Assembly (NCBI GenBank): GCA_018398575.1
Contig: JAGTXZ010000014.1
Location: 248,001-312,000, forward strand
Direction: 5' to 3'
DNA: 64,000 bases
Source: Ampelomyces quisqualis
Taxonomy: Eukaryota > Ascomycota > Dothideomycetes > Pleosporales > Phaeosphaeriaceae
Shown: positions 19,560 to 31,170 of the stretch, piece after piece
Layout: each line of letters opens with the position of its first letter
Numbering within the stretch: the stretch's first letter is position 1
Notes under the pieces: generated by a model
What the model saw: the letters and a program-made list of their open reading frames with translations, nothing else
The model's database searches: none
What the model was told of the DNA's origin: nothing
Translations under genes and position numbers: made by a program

Positions 19560-22500
19560 CGCAGCTAAAGCGCTAGCGCTAAGAACTTAAGAAGTAAGCT
19601 AAGATCTAGACTCTAGAAGAGGAAGTACGCTAATAGGAGCAATTATTAGCAGGTAAACAACCTCTTTTACCTTCTAAACAGCTCTTAGGCGCTCTAAATA
19701 AAACAGATCTACTAACCTCCTTAGTTAGACGTAACACGTCTCTACTAGCGCAACGCCCTTAACTTAACCTATTAGCGCTACTAGAACACAGGCTAAAGAT
19801 TAAGAAAATCTCTGTCTTTAAAAGCAAAAGAATTAAGGAGTATTAGGACTTTAAGGCTAGGCTATCTATTGCCTTTTAATTAGACCTCTTAGCCTTCTAG
19901 CTTAAGGATTAAAAGATTGCCTTTACCCTCTAATACCTACAAACTACGTTTTAACAAATATAGATACAAAGGGAATAGAAAGATAACAGCAAAACGCTAG
20001 TGTAGTATAATATAATATCCTTTCTACTTAATTAGATTAAGAGCCTTGTAAATAGGAAGCTTTAAGTTACTATACAGTATTAAAAGGCATTCTAAAAGGA
20101 CAGCTAAACAGTAAACAAATTTGCAGCCTATCTATCTACTTTAGAAAATTAGGTAAATCTCTCTTACAAACAAAAACACCTAGTAATACACTTGTATAGC
20201 AAACTCTGCCTAGAGATTAAAGTAGCTCTCTCTAACTATACTAAGTTTTCTACTACCTGCAGAGAACTTGTTAAACACGCTGTAACGCTAAAAGATAACT
20301 TACGCTATAGTAGTAGTATACTATTGCTATACTATTGTATATATAGAACGCCTAGTACAAGAAAAACTTTACAGCCTAAACTAAACGCAATAGCTCTATA
20401 ACGTTGTGTTACTAGCACTGTAAACCTAAGCCTAAAGCTAACTAACGCCTACTACTATTGCAGCAAGATAGGCTATTAGGCTAGAGAGTGTAGATTAAGG
20501 CTTAATAGCTCTTCTCTTGTTACTAGTTCAAACGCAATACAAACAAAAAATAAGTAGGCCTAAAAAGAGCTTCTCTCTTAACAGCCTAAGTCCTACTATA
20601 ATAGAAGAATTGTATTAAAGTACTTAGAACGCTGCGTAACAACAGCGCTGCGCAGCCTACACAAATCCTAATTAACTGTAGTGTAGAACTTAGCACTATT
20701 AACAAGAGAGTTACCTTGCTTAAAGATCTTCTTTGTATTAATAGCGCTGCGCTACTAACTATCTGCTTACCTAACTTAAGTACTGTACTTAGCTTCTACG
20801 CTTATTAAGCTTATCTAACAATAAAGAACAACTAGAGCGTAACTAAGTCCTTTACTACTATCTTATACAGAATTGCTAATGTAGTATAACCTGTTATTTT
20901 AGGTCTACTAAGCCTAAAAGAGGAGCGCGTTATTATTAACTGCAAGTTAAAGTAGTAGCGCTACAAGCTTAACACTAATATAATAAGAGTTAAAGACGTA
21001 AAAACCTTTGTAGAATTTCTTTATAACAAGCTAAGCGTGTACGCAGTTCTAGTAGGCAGTCTATAATTCTCTTCTGCTAAATGCCTATTGTAGCCTCTTA
21101 AACTTAAGGATTTTAAAGATGTTGCAAATAGTAACGCTGCTAACGCGCTACTACAGCACTATAGAAGCAACTACGCTATTAAGTTAGAAAAAGGAACTAC
21201 AGCTCTATATAGGCTGCTCTATAACCTTTTACTAAAGAAGCTAAGTGTACTGCGCAACTACTTAGTAACAGCGCAAAGCCTAAGCTAGATCTAAGAAAGC
21301 ACAAGCCTTACAGGAGCACCTATTCTGTTTATGCTTAAAAAAGATAGAACGCTACGCCTTTACGTAGATTATTAAGGCCTTAATTAAGTTACTAAGAAGA
21401 ACAGACTAGCCCTTCCTTTGATTAGAGAAACCCTTAATTAGCTCTGTAGATTAGTAAAGTTTACTAAGCTTAATCTTAAAAACGCGTATTACTAGATTAG
21501 GATCTAGCAAGGCAATAAGTAAAAGATAGCGTTTTGCACGTAATACAGCTACTTTAAGTACATAGTTATGCCCTTTAGGCTAACTAATGTGCCTGCTACG
21601 TTCTAGAGGTATATTAATAGAGCCTTAGCTTTGTATTTAGATATCTTTTGCGTTGTCTATCTTAATAATATTCTAATCTTTTCTTAAAAGGAAAAGGATT
21701 ATTAGGAATAGGTAAGAAAAGTACTTGCTAAGCTAAAAGAATATAGTCTTTTTGTTAATTTAAAAAAGTGTACCTTTGCTACTAACTAAGTTAAGTTCCT
21801 AGAGTTTATTATACGCCTTAATAGTGTTATAATAGATCTAGAATAGGTTTGCGCAGTTATTAATTAGCCTACGCTAATATTCTTTAAGGATATTTAAGTC
21901 TTTCTAGGCTTTGCAAACTTCTATTAACACTTTATATAGAGTTTCTTTGTTATTGTTAGCCTAATTACTAATCTTCTAAAAGGATTAGTTTAAGGGAAAA
22001 AGTCTAGTCCTTTTAACTAGCCTAACGTTGTAGAGAAAGCAAAGCGCTAGCTATATAACAAGTTTGCAACTACGCTTGTCCTGCAGCACTATAATTATAC
22101 ACTTCTATCTAAGTTAGAAACTAATGCCTTTATTTAGGGAGTAGCAGGCATCTTCTTCTAACTCTATGTAGATAGAAACTAGCACTCTGTAGCCTTTTAG
22201 TTAAGAAAGCTCTTGCCTGCAGAAAGGAACTACTATACATATAACCTAGAGCTTCTTGCTATTATTGTAGTAGTGCAGCACTAGCGTTACTACGTTAAAG
22301 GGCTAGTAATTTAGTTAGAAATATAGACAGACTATAATAACCTACGCAGCTTTATAGGCACGTTAACTCTGTCTAAAAGACAGGCTAGCTAGGCAATAAA
22401 GCTAGCTGCTTACAACTTTAAGATTAAGTATTAGTCTAAAAAGACAAATTTTGTAGACAGGCCTTTAAGGCAACTTATAGATAATAGTAATACGCTAGAT

Positions 22501-24360
22501 ATTTAACTATTAGATATGTTGCTAGCACTGCAAAAGAAGTTGCAGCTAGCAGAAACCTAAGCTAAGCTACCTAGTAAGGAGCTAGCGTTAGTAAAAAGCC
22601 AGACAATAGCTTAATAGCAAGCAGGCACTCTATATCTTAGTAAAGATGTTTCTATAAGCCTAGCGCACAGCGTTAAGGCAACAGCTACAAGCTACAGCTC
22701 TAATTAGAAGATTTCTAAGAGTAGACTAGTAGTAACCTAAAGGGTTACGCAGTTACAAAGCCTAACGCACAGCGTTAAGGCAACAGCTAGGAGCTACAGC
22801 TCTAATTAGGAGATTCCTAAGAGTAGACTAGTAATAGCCTAAAGGGTTACGCAGTTATAAGTAAAAGCTGTAGCCTTAGAGAAGTTAGCTTATAAGAAAC
22901 TCTCTAAGTTCTTCTTTAAAATCTATGTACAAGTATAATAGAATAACCTAGAAGCAGTTGCAATACACAGAGACGTTAAATTCCTAGCGTTTGCCTATTA
23001 AGGCGCTAGTAAACGCCTAAGGCACTAGAAGCTTAACGCTTTAGGCAGCCTTTAGTTTAAAGACTAATTGTATATCCTACTAGAGCTAGCTCTTAAAGCT
23101 AAGCTCCTTAAGCTGTATTATAACAATCTACTTACTAGCTATTTTAGGCAGGCTAAAACGCTTAAGCTTGTAGCCTAATACTACTATTAGCCTAGGCTTA
23201 AGAAAGAGCTTAAGAAGTATATTAACTCTTGCTTAGTGTGCTAAGGCACAAAGTTGCTTAAGTAGCGCTCTGCTAGCGTATTAAACGCGCTTTCCTAACC
23301 TTAGAGACTATAGTAAGAAATTATAATAGATTTTGTTATAGGCCTACTGCCTACTAAGCGCTACAGCGTTGTGTACAACGCAATACTTGTTATAGTTAAC
23401 AGGTACACAAAAATAGCTAAGTATATCTCTACACAGAAAACAGTTACTACCTTATAATTAGTAGATCTGTTTTTAGAACATATTGTACAATTCTTTAGCT
23501 TGCCTAAAGGTATTGTATTAGACTAAGAAAGTGTCTTTACTTTGCAGTTCTAGGTAGACTTCTGCTTTATAGCAAAGGTAAAGCGCTAGCTTAGTACTAC
23601 TTTCTATCTGTAAACAGACAGCTAAACAGAGCGTTAGAATTAAATGCTAGAGTAATACTTAAGGGCTTTTGTAAGCAATTAACCTAATAATTAGGTACAC
23701 CTTTTGTTACTAGTAGAGTTTGCATATAATAATGCTAGACAGGCTATATTAGAAGTATCTCTATTCTTTGCCTGCTATAGGTTCTACTTGCGCCTTAACT
23801 GTAAGCTAACAGCGCCTACTAAAGTTTCTAGCATTAGAGAAAGGTTGCAGAAGCTTATACAAACTTAGAACGCTTTAGCTAATTACTAGAGCAAAAGTTT
23901 ATAATACTAGGAATAATATTACAATAAGAAACACAGGCTCTAAGAGTTTAAACTAGAGGATATAGTTCTCTTATTAACAAAGTATCTGCGCCTGCGCAGC
24001 GCTAGCAAAAAGCTGTTGCTGTGCTAAATAGGCTCCTTTCTAGTAGATAAGCAAATTAGCTTACAAGCTTTTAGAATCTTACTCCTATTACATATAAAGA
24101 TCTACTCTGTATTCTATATGTCCTTGCTCTAGCTGTTTGTGCTAAGAGAGAGGGAAGAATTAACTTTGCCTAGGCCTGTTAACTTAGATAATAGTAATAA
24201 GCTAGGGTAACGCTATAAGGTTAAAGCTGTCTTAGCAAAGTAGCGCAACAGACGTTTAGTAAATTACCTAGTTAAATAGAAAAGCTAGCTACTAGAATAT
24301 AACAAGTAGGTTAATTAAAAAGACATAGACAAATTACTTATAGAAAAGTATAACTAGAGA
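19560..24360 (+). pseudogene. gag-pol pseudogene of the Gypsy element
   Basis: Coding sense can be followed in long stretches interrupted by TAA/TAG. The polymerase active-site motif YxDD has become YLNN at 21658-21669, exactly what TGA-to-TAA changes do to two GAT codons. Integrase resemblance is in the IDFVIGLLPTKRY and NRYTKIAKYI segments. No functional product is possible. Confidence 0.85.
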
Positions 24361-24390
24361 GGAGATTAATTATTATTACAAATTAATATA

Positions 24391-24449
24391 TAGAAAAAAC
24401 AAAAGGAAAAACAAAGAAAAAAAAAAAGAAAAAAGAAAAAAAAAAAAAA
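24391..24449 (+). repeat. A-rich low-complexity tract
   Basis: Nearly pure A/G with long A runs, just after the chromodomain region of the Gypsy element. It may mark an internal 3' end of the coding part. Confidence 0.6.
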
Positions 24450-25852
24450 ACTAGGCGCCTTAGTAGCGTAACGCTAGCGCCTAAGCAGCGCAACTAAGCA
24501 CAAACGCTAGCTTACTCTAGAAAGTCTTTGTTATCTAGGTCTTTAGGGATAGAGAACTTGTCTTTACTACTCTCTTTATCCTCTCTCTTAACCTCTTCTA
24601 CACTTTTCTACCTTTCTGCAGCAGCTTTACCTAGATTACCTACTAGCTTGCAAGTTAATAGTGTAGTAGCAGCGCGTTAAGAGCGCTTTAGCTTACTCTT
24701 AGTAGTAGGGCGCTTAAAAAGAGGCTACCTAGTTAGCTAAGACTTGGCTAGGCGTTTTCTAAGGGCCTTAGCCTTAGCCTTAGCCTTGCCTTTAGCCTTG
24801 CTCTTTCCTTTAGAGGGAGGAGGTATAGGAGTAGAGCTCTAAAGAGGAGAGGTTTTATCTCTCTTCTCTTTTTACTTCTTACGCCCTCTAGAATTAGAGC
24901 CCTAGTTACTAGTAGCCTTTTTTAAATTAAGGTTAGAGTTAGACTGCGCGTTAGCCTTACTAAGCAGTAGTAGATTAGCCTAGACAACGTTAGAACAACA
25001 GCGCAGTAACTGCAAGAAACAAGAAAAAATAACTTACTTAGGCCTGTAAAAGATTAAGAATACCCTCTACTATAGTAGAGAGGTAGTTAGTTACTTTAAC
25101 CTGCAGAATCTAGATCTTATTACTCTTAGGCTAATAGCAACTTCTAAACTTTACCTTCTTATAAAGAAAAAGCTTTACTAAGGTAGTCTACTAGCGCAAC
25201 GCTGTCTCTTACGCGTTAATATCTAGGTCTGCCTTAGCCTTATTAGTAGCAAAGCGCTGCTACTACTAGTATAGAGTATTCTAGCTTTTAATAAAACTTA
25301 GTAGCACTAGAGTGCAAGACTTCTTTTTGTAGGCGCACCTATTACACTGCAGGCTGCTAGAGACGTAGTTGTACGCTATACTATTAATCTTTAGACTCTT
25401 AGTATAACGCAGGTAAACTAGCTTAGCTAGCTTAATATTAGGGACGCTACTGTAGTAAGCAACAGGCGTAGCCTAAACGCTAGGTTAGCAATGTTGCAAC
25501 GCTAGCGTTACACTACTTATAAGAATAGTAGAGGTAGTAGGCAGTACAGGCGTAGTACTTATAGTAATTAATGTAAAGGTAACAAAGTTACAATAGTGTA
25601 GAGCTAAGAGATAGTATAGTAGTAATAGTAATGTAATTGTTACTAAGGAAGCAGAAAAGATTAGGCACATAAAGTTCTACTATAATTCTGCTATTACTAT
25701 AGCTACTAGCTGCCTTTTAGATTTACTTAGAGTTTTAGCCTTAGCATAACAACAGCTCTTACAACAACAACGTTAAGCACGCGCTAACAAGACCTAATAT
25801 TATATAAATTACTAAGACAGCAATTCTAAAGAGGAGAAAATAATTATAAAGA

Positions 25853-26132
25853 TGCTATAGCGTAGAGCTGTTAGTTGCGCAGTAATGTGCCTGCGCTATA
25901 ACAACGCTACTCTAGCGTTCTTACGCGTAGAACGCGTATAGCTGCCCTAGCGTCTTAACAGCGCTACGCTAGCGTAGACTTAATATATTCTAGTTGTAAA
26001 GACACGCGTCTAGTTATATCTATAAAAGAGTAGTTCTACACTAAAGTAGCAGAATAGGAATTAACTTACTTTTACCTATACTACTATTGTTATCCTATAA
26101 CTTTGCTGCTATACAAACCTCTTATAATCTTA
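25853..26132 (+). repeat. 3' LTR of the Gypsy element
   Basis: 280-bp direct repeat of the 5' LTR, preceded by a purine-rich stretch (25828-25842) that can serve as a polypurine tract. Confidence 0.88.
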
Positions 26133-29100
26133 GATGCTAAGTAAAGCGTGCGTTTTTGTATAAAAGTAAATATTAAATGTAAGCAGAATAGCTTACCTCT
26201 CTTATGCAGGTATTTACGTACTTAGCCTCTCTGCAAGGATACAAACTAGAGAAAGCTTAACTTAAAAGAGAATAGCTCTTGTTAAACTCTAATAGTAGTA
26301 TAAGATAAGAGGTTAGTATGCTTATGTGTAGTCTCCTTTGTAGTTAACAACTAATAGTCTAAGCACCTGCTTTGTCTAGATGTGCCTGTAATTCTGTAAG
26401 CTTGTTATTATTAGTATGCAAATCAGAAACACCTATAACCTCTAGATACTTACTATTGTTAGTATTATTATTATTTAGATTGTTAGCAGAAGCTCTATTC
26501 TTATTATTAATCTTATAGATAACTATTGCGTTATTAACAAAGGCGTTATTATCTAATGCCTCTAAATTTTTATTAGAGATCTGCAGAATAGATTAATAAT
26601 AGGCAGGGTTTATGCAGTAAAGGTAGTACAGCTATTACCTAATAACTAACTTACACATATAAAAGTTCTTGCAAAGCTAGTTTAATATTTGTTTGTTACT
26701 ATTCTAATTCTTTAGGCAGATAATAATAACGTTAAGGTTCTCTAGTAATAGAGAGAGAACGTTGTACACTTTGGCTGCATTGTTAAGAAAGTTTACAACA
26801 TGTCTCTTATAGTAATACTGCTGGCTACAAATCTATTGTACTTTTACAAAGCAATAGACACGCGCTATAAGTATCTCTTTAATCTAAGTTAACTTTAGGA
26901 AGACAGCAGTTTCTAGTATAAGGCTAGGATTTATATTATTCTCTGCACTAAACATGTATAGTTTATAAGGGTTAATATCTTAGTCTACTTTAACATAGGC
27001 TGCGCACATATAGTTGCTATTAAAACCTATCTTAAACTACTACTCTTTGCAACATAAGTAAGTATCTATAACCTTCTTGTCTATACGCTTGTAAAAACCT
27101 TAGAGTAATTTCTAATTATAGTTATAGAAGGCAACTTAACTAGGCTAGTTATCTAACGTAATGTTAAGGTCTAGATTAGGTACACCTATAGTCTTAATAT
27201 TCTCCTAGCGCTAACGCTTAATAAGACTAGGAAACAGACGTCTATCTGCACTATGTTAACTAGTTTGTTGCAGTAAAGGCAGACTACTTTAAATGTTTAG
27301 AGTTAACCTATAGTTAGATAATAATAGGCAACAGGTTTGATTACTAATAGATGCTTGTAATAATCTAGGTTAAGGTGCCAATTGAGTCTAGATAATACCT
27401 TTATTAGTAAGGCTGTTAGCTAGATAGTCTTGGCACGTGTAGGACAATTCCTTATCTTCTGCAAAAAAGCCTCTAAATATCTTCTTGTAGCCTCTAGTAA
27501 TATACTAAACAATTGTGTCTAGCTTATTAAACTTTCTATTGTTAATGCAGAATCTATAAAGCTTCTAGCTATCTACATTAATATAGCAGAGACAATAATA
27601 TAATTAAGGGTAGTTACACCTACTATACATAAACTACAGTAGCTTCTCTTAGAGAGATAGTAACTAAGAAGGTAAGCGTAATAGTAACTAGATAGAATTG
27701 TAACAACTTTTACTATAGTATAAGGATTGGGGTGTATGTTTACTAAGAACTAGGCCTAAAAGATCTAGCTTAAAGTTATATAGCGTTAAACTAGAGAGTA
27801 GATACAACTAACTAGTATAAAAAGAGGCAGATAAAGTACTAGTTAGAGCCTGCTCTTATAGTTAACCTAGCCTTAACTGTAATAAAGGAGAAGTAGATAA
27901 TACTTCCTCTCTAGCCTACTTACAATAACAGTAATCTTAATAAATAATATCCTACTTTCTCTTTGCAGTAGCTGTGTCTAGAGAGTCTCTACTATACTAA
28001 CTCTAAAGAAGAAATGTAGGTGCTAATAAAGAGCTAGATGTTAATAGATTAGGTAGCGCAGGCGCAATAGGTTAGTATTGCTAAGTACCTAATAGTATTG
28101 CACTAAAGGCTATATATTGTAGAGCTATTAGCGTAGAGAAATAGACACTTAATATAAGTAGAGCAGGCGCAATAGGCTAAGGATTTGTATAAAATACTTT
28201 ACCTAGTAGTGTACAGGTAGGTGTACAGGTACTAAAGCTGCTGCAACCAATTAAACTACGCTTTAGTAATATATTTATAGAGTAGTTAAGAGGTGTTACG
28301 CTTAGTACGCTAGGCTTAACAGATAAGCTAGCTGTAATATTAATAGTAAGGCTACCTTCTAACTTGCAGCGCTTCTACTATATAGTAAGTGTCTACTACA
28401 TTTAGTGTTAATGTAGGAAACTTACACGCATAGTAGTAGTCTTACTTTAATAATTTTTCTTGCACTTAGGACAGCAAGTGTAACCTGCTGCAACATCTTC
28501 TACACTAAGCTAACACACAGGATGTTAACAGTAGAAAACTACAGTTAGTAAAGCTTCTAAGAGACCTAAGGGAGGTTAACTTCTACCTAAGAGTAGCTAG
28601 CTACTAGCACTAACTACAGTAGTTGCTATAGTTAATAGTAGCTAAGATAATGTCTAATAAAAGAGTATACTGTGTAGTTAGCAACTAGAAGGAAATACGT
28701 GCTAGCTTATAAGCGCACTTCTTAATACTATTATAACTGTCTAAGTAAGTAGTTTGTGCAAAAAGCTGTGTTGTTTAACTGCCTAATTGCGTAAACGTAT
28801 AGGTAAATTTCTTAATTGCCTGCAGAAGTAAGGTATTGTAGTAAGTTAACCTAAGGTAAGTAGTAAGTAAGCGTATAGACAAATATAAAAAAGTAATTAT
28901 AAAGAAATTTCTATATAGTAGGCGCTATTAAAACATTCTTAATTAGGCTACTGCGTTACGTTATGTTACGTTGCTACCTGCGTGCCTTTATAGCTACTAC
29001 CTAATATTAAGATTAAACTCTAAGTCTTAAACGCAAACAAATAGAAATCTTAATGCCTTTAGCAACTTATACAACAACTAAAAACGCTTGCTAACTTTAT

Positions 29101-30395
29101 TGCATAAGCCTCTTAGGTAATTGTTAATTAACAATTAGTCTAATAGGCCTGTCCTAGTATTATCTTGCTACCTTAATTATTATTAATTAACCTGTGCCTA
29201 GTCTTAAAGAGATGCTAAGTAGGAGAAAAGAATTAGAACAGGTGTCTACTTAAGTCTAAACTAACACTAATTCTCTAGGTATAGAAGTAGTCTAGTAGGA
29301 GGTTATATAGTAGTAGATAAGCTCTATTATAGAACTGCTAAAGCAATTGCTTTAACAATAAGTTGTTTTAGCTAAGCTAATTAGGTATTTGTATAGATGT
29401 TTGCCTTTACAAATTACAAGAAGGGCTTTTGTATAGTAGTTAGCCTTTATAAGAGAAGGGCTTTTGTTAAAGTTAGCCTTTACAAGAAGGGCTTTAGCCT
29501 TTACAAGAAGAGCTTTTGTTGCAATAAGACTGTAGTATGCCTGCACTCTTAAACTATAGATATTTATAGCTACCTGCTCTTTTAAGGCAGGTGTTAACAA
29601 TTGTAACTCTAGATCTTAACAGCAGCAAGCTACTATCTTGCCTAGTTACTAACTATACCTTACAAGCAAGAGCACATAGTAAGGCTAATCTAGAGCAAGT
29701 AAAGAAGAAAGGAGAGTAAGAGAAAGGCCTTTACAAGTGTAAAACAGAGCGCTACTAGTGTTACTATATAATCTAAAGGCTATAGTTTGTTAGCCTATAG
29801 AATAGGACTTAGGCCCTTGTAATAGTGCACTGTGCAAAAGAGATAAGTAGAAAGGTAACGTTAATAAGTCCTAATAGGTATATAGAGGACAGGGCAAGTA
29901 GCTATTATATACTCCTCTCCTTAAGATCTAAAGCTAGGCACGCTAGCAAGAAACGTAACTTTCTGTTAATAAATAGTAAGACGTAAAGCGTAAGGATAAT
30001 ATTAATATGCCCTCTAAAGTACTTCTAGCTAACAAGAAGCTCTTATTTGCGTTAAAGCTTGCCTAGTAATCTACTAATACTATAAGAGCAAGCATAAACG
30101 CTTGTAGTAGTAGAGTAGATAGTATAGTGTAGTATTCCTATATCTTACAATATATAACGTTAGGTGTTAAGTAGGTATATACTTAAGTAGTCTTCTATAT
30201 TCTAGAGGGAGACCCTCTAGAACTCTTCTAACGCCTGCAGCTAGTGATTTTTGCCTGCAGTAAGCTGTAAGCTGTCTACCTCTGTCTATATATTAAATTG
30301 CTCTAACAGTAATTGCAATTTGTAGCTATTTACGTGTTGCTATTTATAATAATGCTTGTAGTTAGCAAAAATATTAGTGTTCTTCTAACATGTCT
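26133..30395 (-). mobile_element. Helitron remnant, N-terminal part and 5' flank
   Basis: On the minus strand near 26926-26955 is FSAENNINPS, matching the Helitron N-terminal motif FSAENNMDPG, followed by segments equivalent to LTQxEEMLIAR and the GHVxN region (KRHVVNFLN). The next parts of the protein continue at 19139 and below, on the other side of the Gypsy insertion. Upstream, ~28470-28530 encodes a cysteine-rich stretch (CQHPVC...CCPKC) that may be a zinc-binding domain. From 28.6 to 30.4 kb I recognise nothing further. The 5' terminus is not resolved. Confidence 0.75.
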
Positions 30396-30667
30396 TGGCA
30401 GTTAGCGAAAGTTTTGGTTTTCCTGATCTGCGGGCATCACGTGATGCCTACACATCCTGCAGCCAATCAGGACGCATAGCGCCAGCCAATCAGCATGCGT
30501 TTTCGTAGCCAATCAGCGTTGCAGCTTTTTCTCACCAAGCCTGACTATAGAATGCTGCTGCGCAGCAATTATGCGGATGTCGAAAACCAGTTCTGCATGA
30601 TGCGCCGGATGTCACGTTTCTGACGCTATCTACAGTACCTAGCCCTCCCCGTTTCCCAGGACGTCAT
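30396..30667. promoter_or_regulatory. CCAAT array and CACGTG palindrome at the repeat-block border
   Basis: Three exact copies of AGCCAATCAG start at 30461, 30484 and 30507, spaced exactly 23 bp. Upstream is the perfect palindrome GCATCACGTGATGC (30434-30447) with an E-box core. The sequence is unmutated, unlike the block to its left. CCAAT is the site of the fungal HAP/CBC complex; use here is inferred. Confidence 0.55.
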
Positions 30668-31170
30668 CGACTCTGACGTTACAGCCTCTCTTCTCTTCCT
30701 CATCAGCATGCTTGTGGTAGTCGCAAGGCTCTACAGTGTGGTGATTGTTTCCGGACACGCCAGCATTTTCACTTTTCTCACGACATCGGCCAGAACCGCT
30801 TTTGGCGTCTACTCGAGTACCTCAGGATCTGCAGCAACGGCATCCTCAGCAACGTTCCACCAAGCATCGACAAGAAGCCTCCAGAGCCCGCTGTTACGGC
30901 TGGTATCCCTGTACACTTTGTGAACAGCCTAAATGAGATGTAGCTCTCACTCTCGTCTTCTCAAACACAGCATCCGAGCACCAGTAATAGCCTATCGACG
31001 GCGTCCTGACCAAGTCGCGGGATATTTTAGATCGCGGCGAAGATAAGCAACCCTATAGCGACTGGTGCATATTCCTCGACTTCATAAAGGACATTCCATC
31101 CCATCGGACCGTATTCTTCCTCGAATTTGATGAAAATCGGACTCGTCTAATGGGTAGGTACTCTACTCAT
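30668..31170 (+). pseudogene. probable decayed gene or unrecognised multi-exon gene
   Basis: A frame from ~30680 to 30939 reads as convincing protein (CGSRKALQCGDCF, then DIGQNRFWRLLEYLRICSNG and PAVTAGIPVHFVNSLNE) with a Cys pair suggestive of a zinc finger, and ends in TAG. A second protein-like stretch (YSDWCIFLDFIKDIPSHRT, FFLEFDENRTRLMG) lies at ~31058-31158 and is followed by GTAGGT. I found no start codon and no convincing splice that joins them. The family is not recognised. Confidence 0.35.

Larger units (their letters stand above)
19140..26132 (+). mobile_element. Gypsy-type LTR retrotransposon (chromovirus), inactivated
   Basis: A 6993-bp element with 280-bp LTRs at both ends. Internal order, read through stops: gag with a CCHC-like zinc knuckle (~20445-20490), reverse transcriptase (~21360-21860), RNase H (~22090-22440), integrase (~23250-23560) and a C-terminal chromodomain (~24258-24320, YLVK[W]K). 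This order and the chromodomain identify a chromovirus. It lies between two Helitron segments of opposite orientation, so it inserted into the Helitron. I could not find a matching target duplication. About 1.4 kb of unassigned sequence lies between the chromodomain and the 3' LTR. Confidence 0.88.
15361..30395. repeat. 15-kb AT-rich block with RIP-like mutations
   Basis: No intact gene is present. Dense TAA/TAG stops fall where the element proteins need Gln, Arg or Trp. C-to-T and G-to-A changes are confined to pyrimidine-C-purine contexts: TCA, CCA, TCG, CCG and their complements are almost absent, whereas ACA, GCA, ACG, GCG and TCT/CCT are common. Rare exceptions include CGA near 15433, TCA near 15606 and TGG near 17012. 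The block consists of a Helitron split by a Gypsy element. Probably heterochromatic (inferred). Confidence 0.9.

Noticed and set aside
19135..26137. Target-site duplication of the Gypsy element
   Set aside because: The 5 bp before the left LTR (AAGGA) and after the right LTR (GATGC) do not match, even allowing C-to-T and G-to-A changes.
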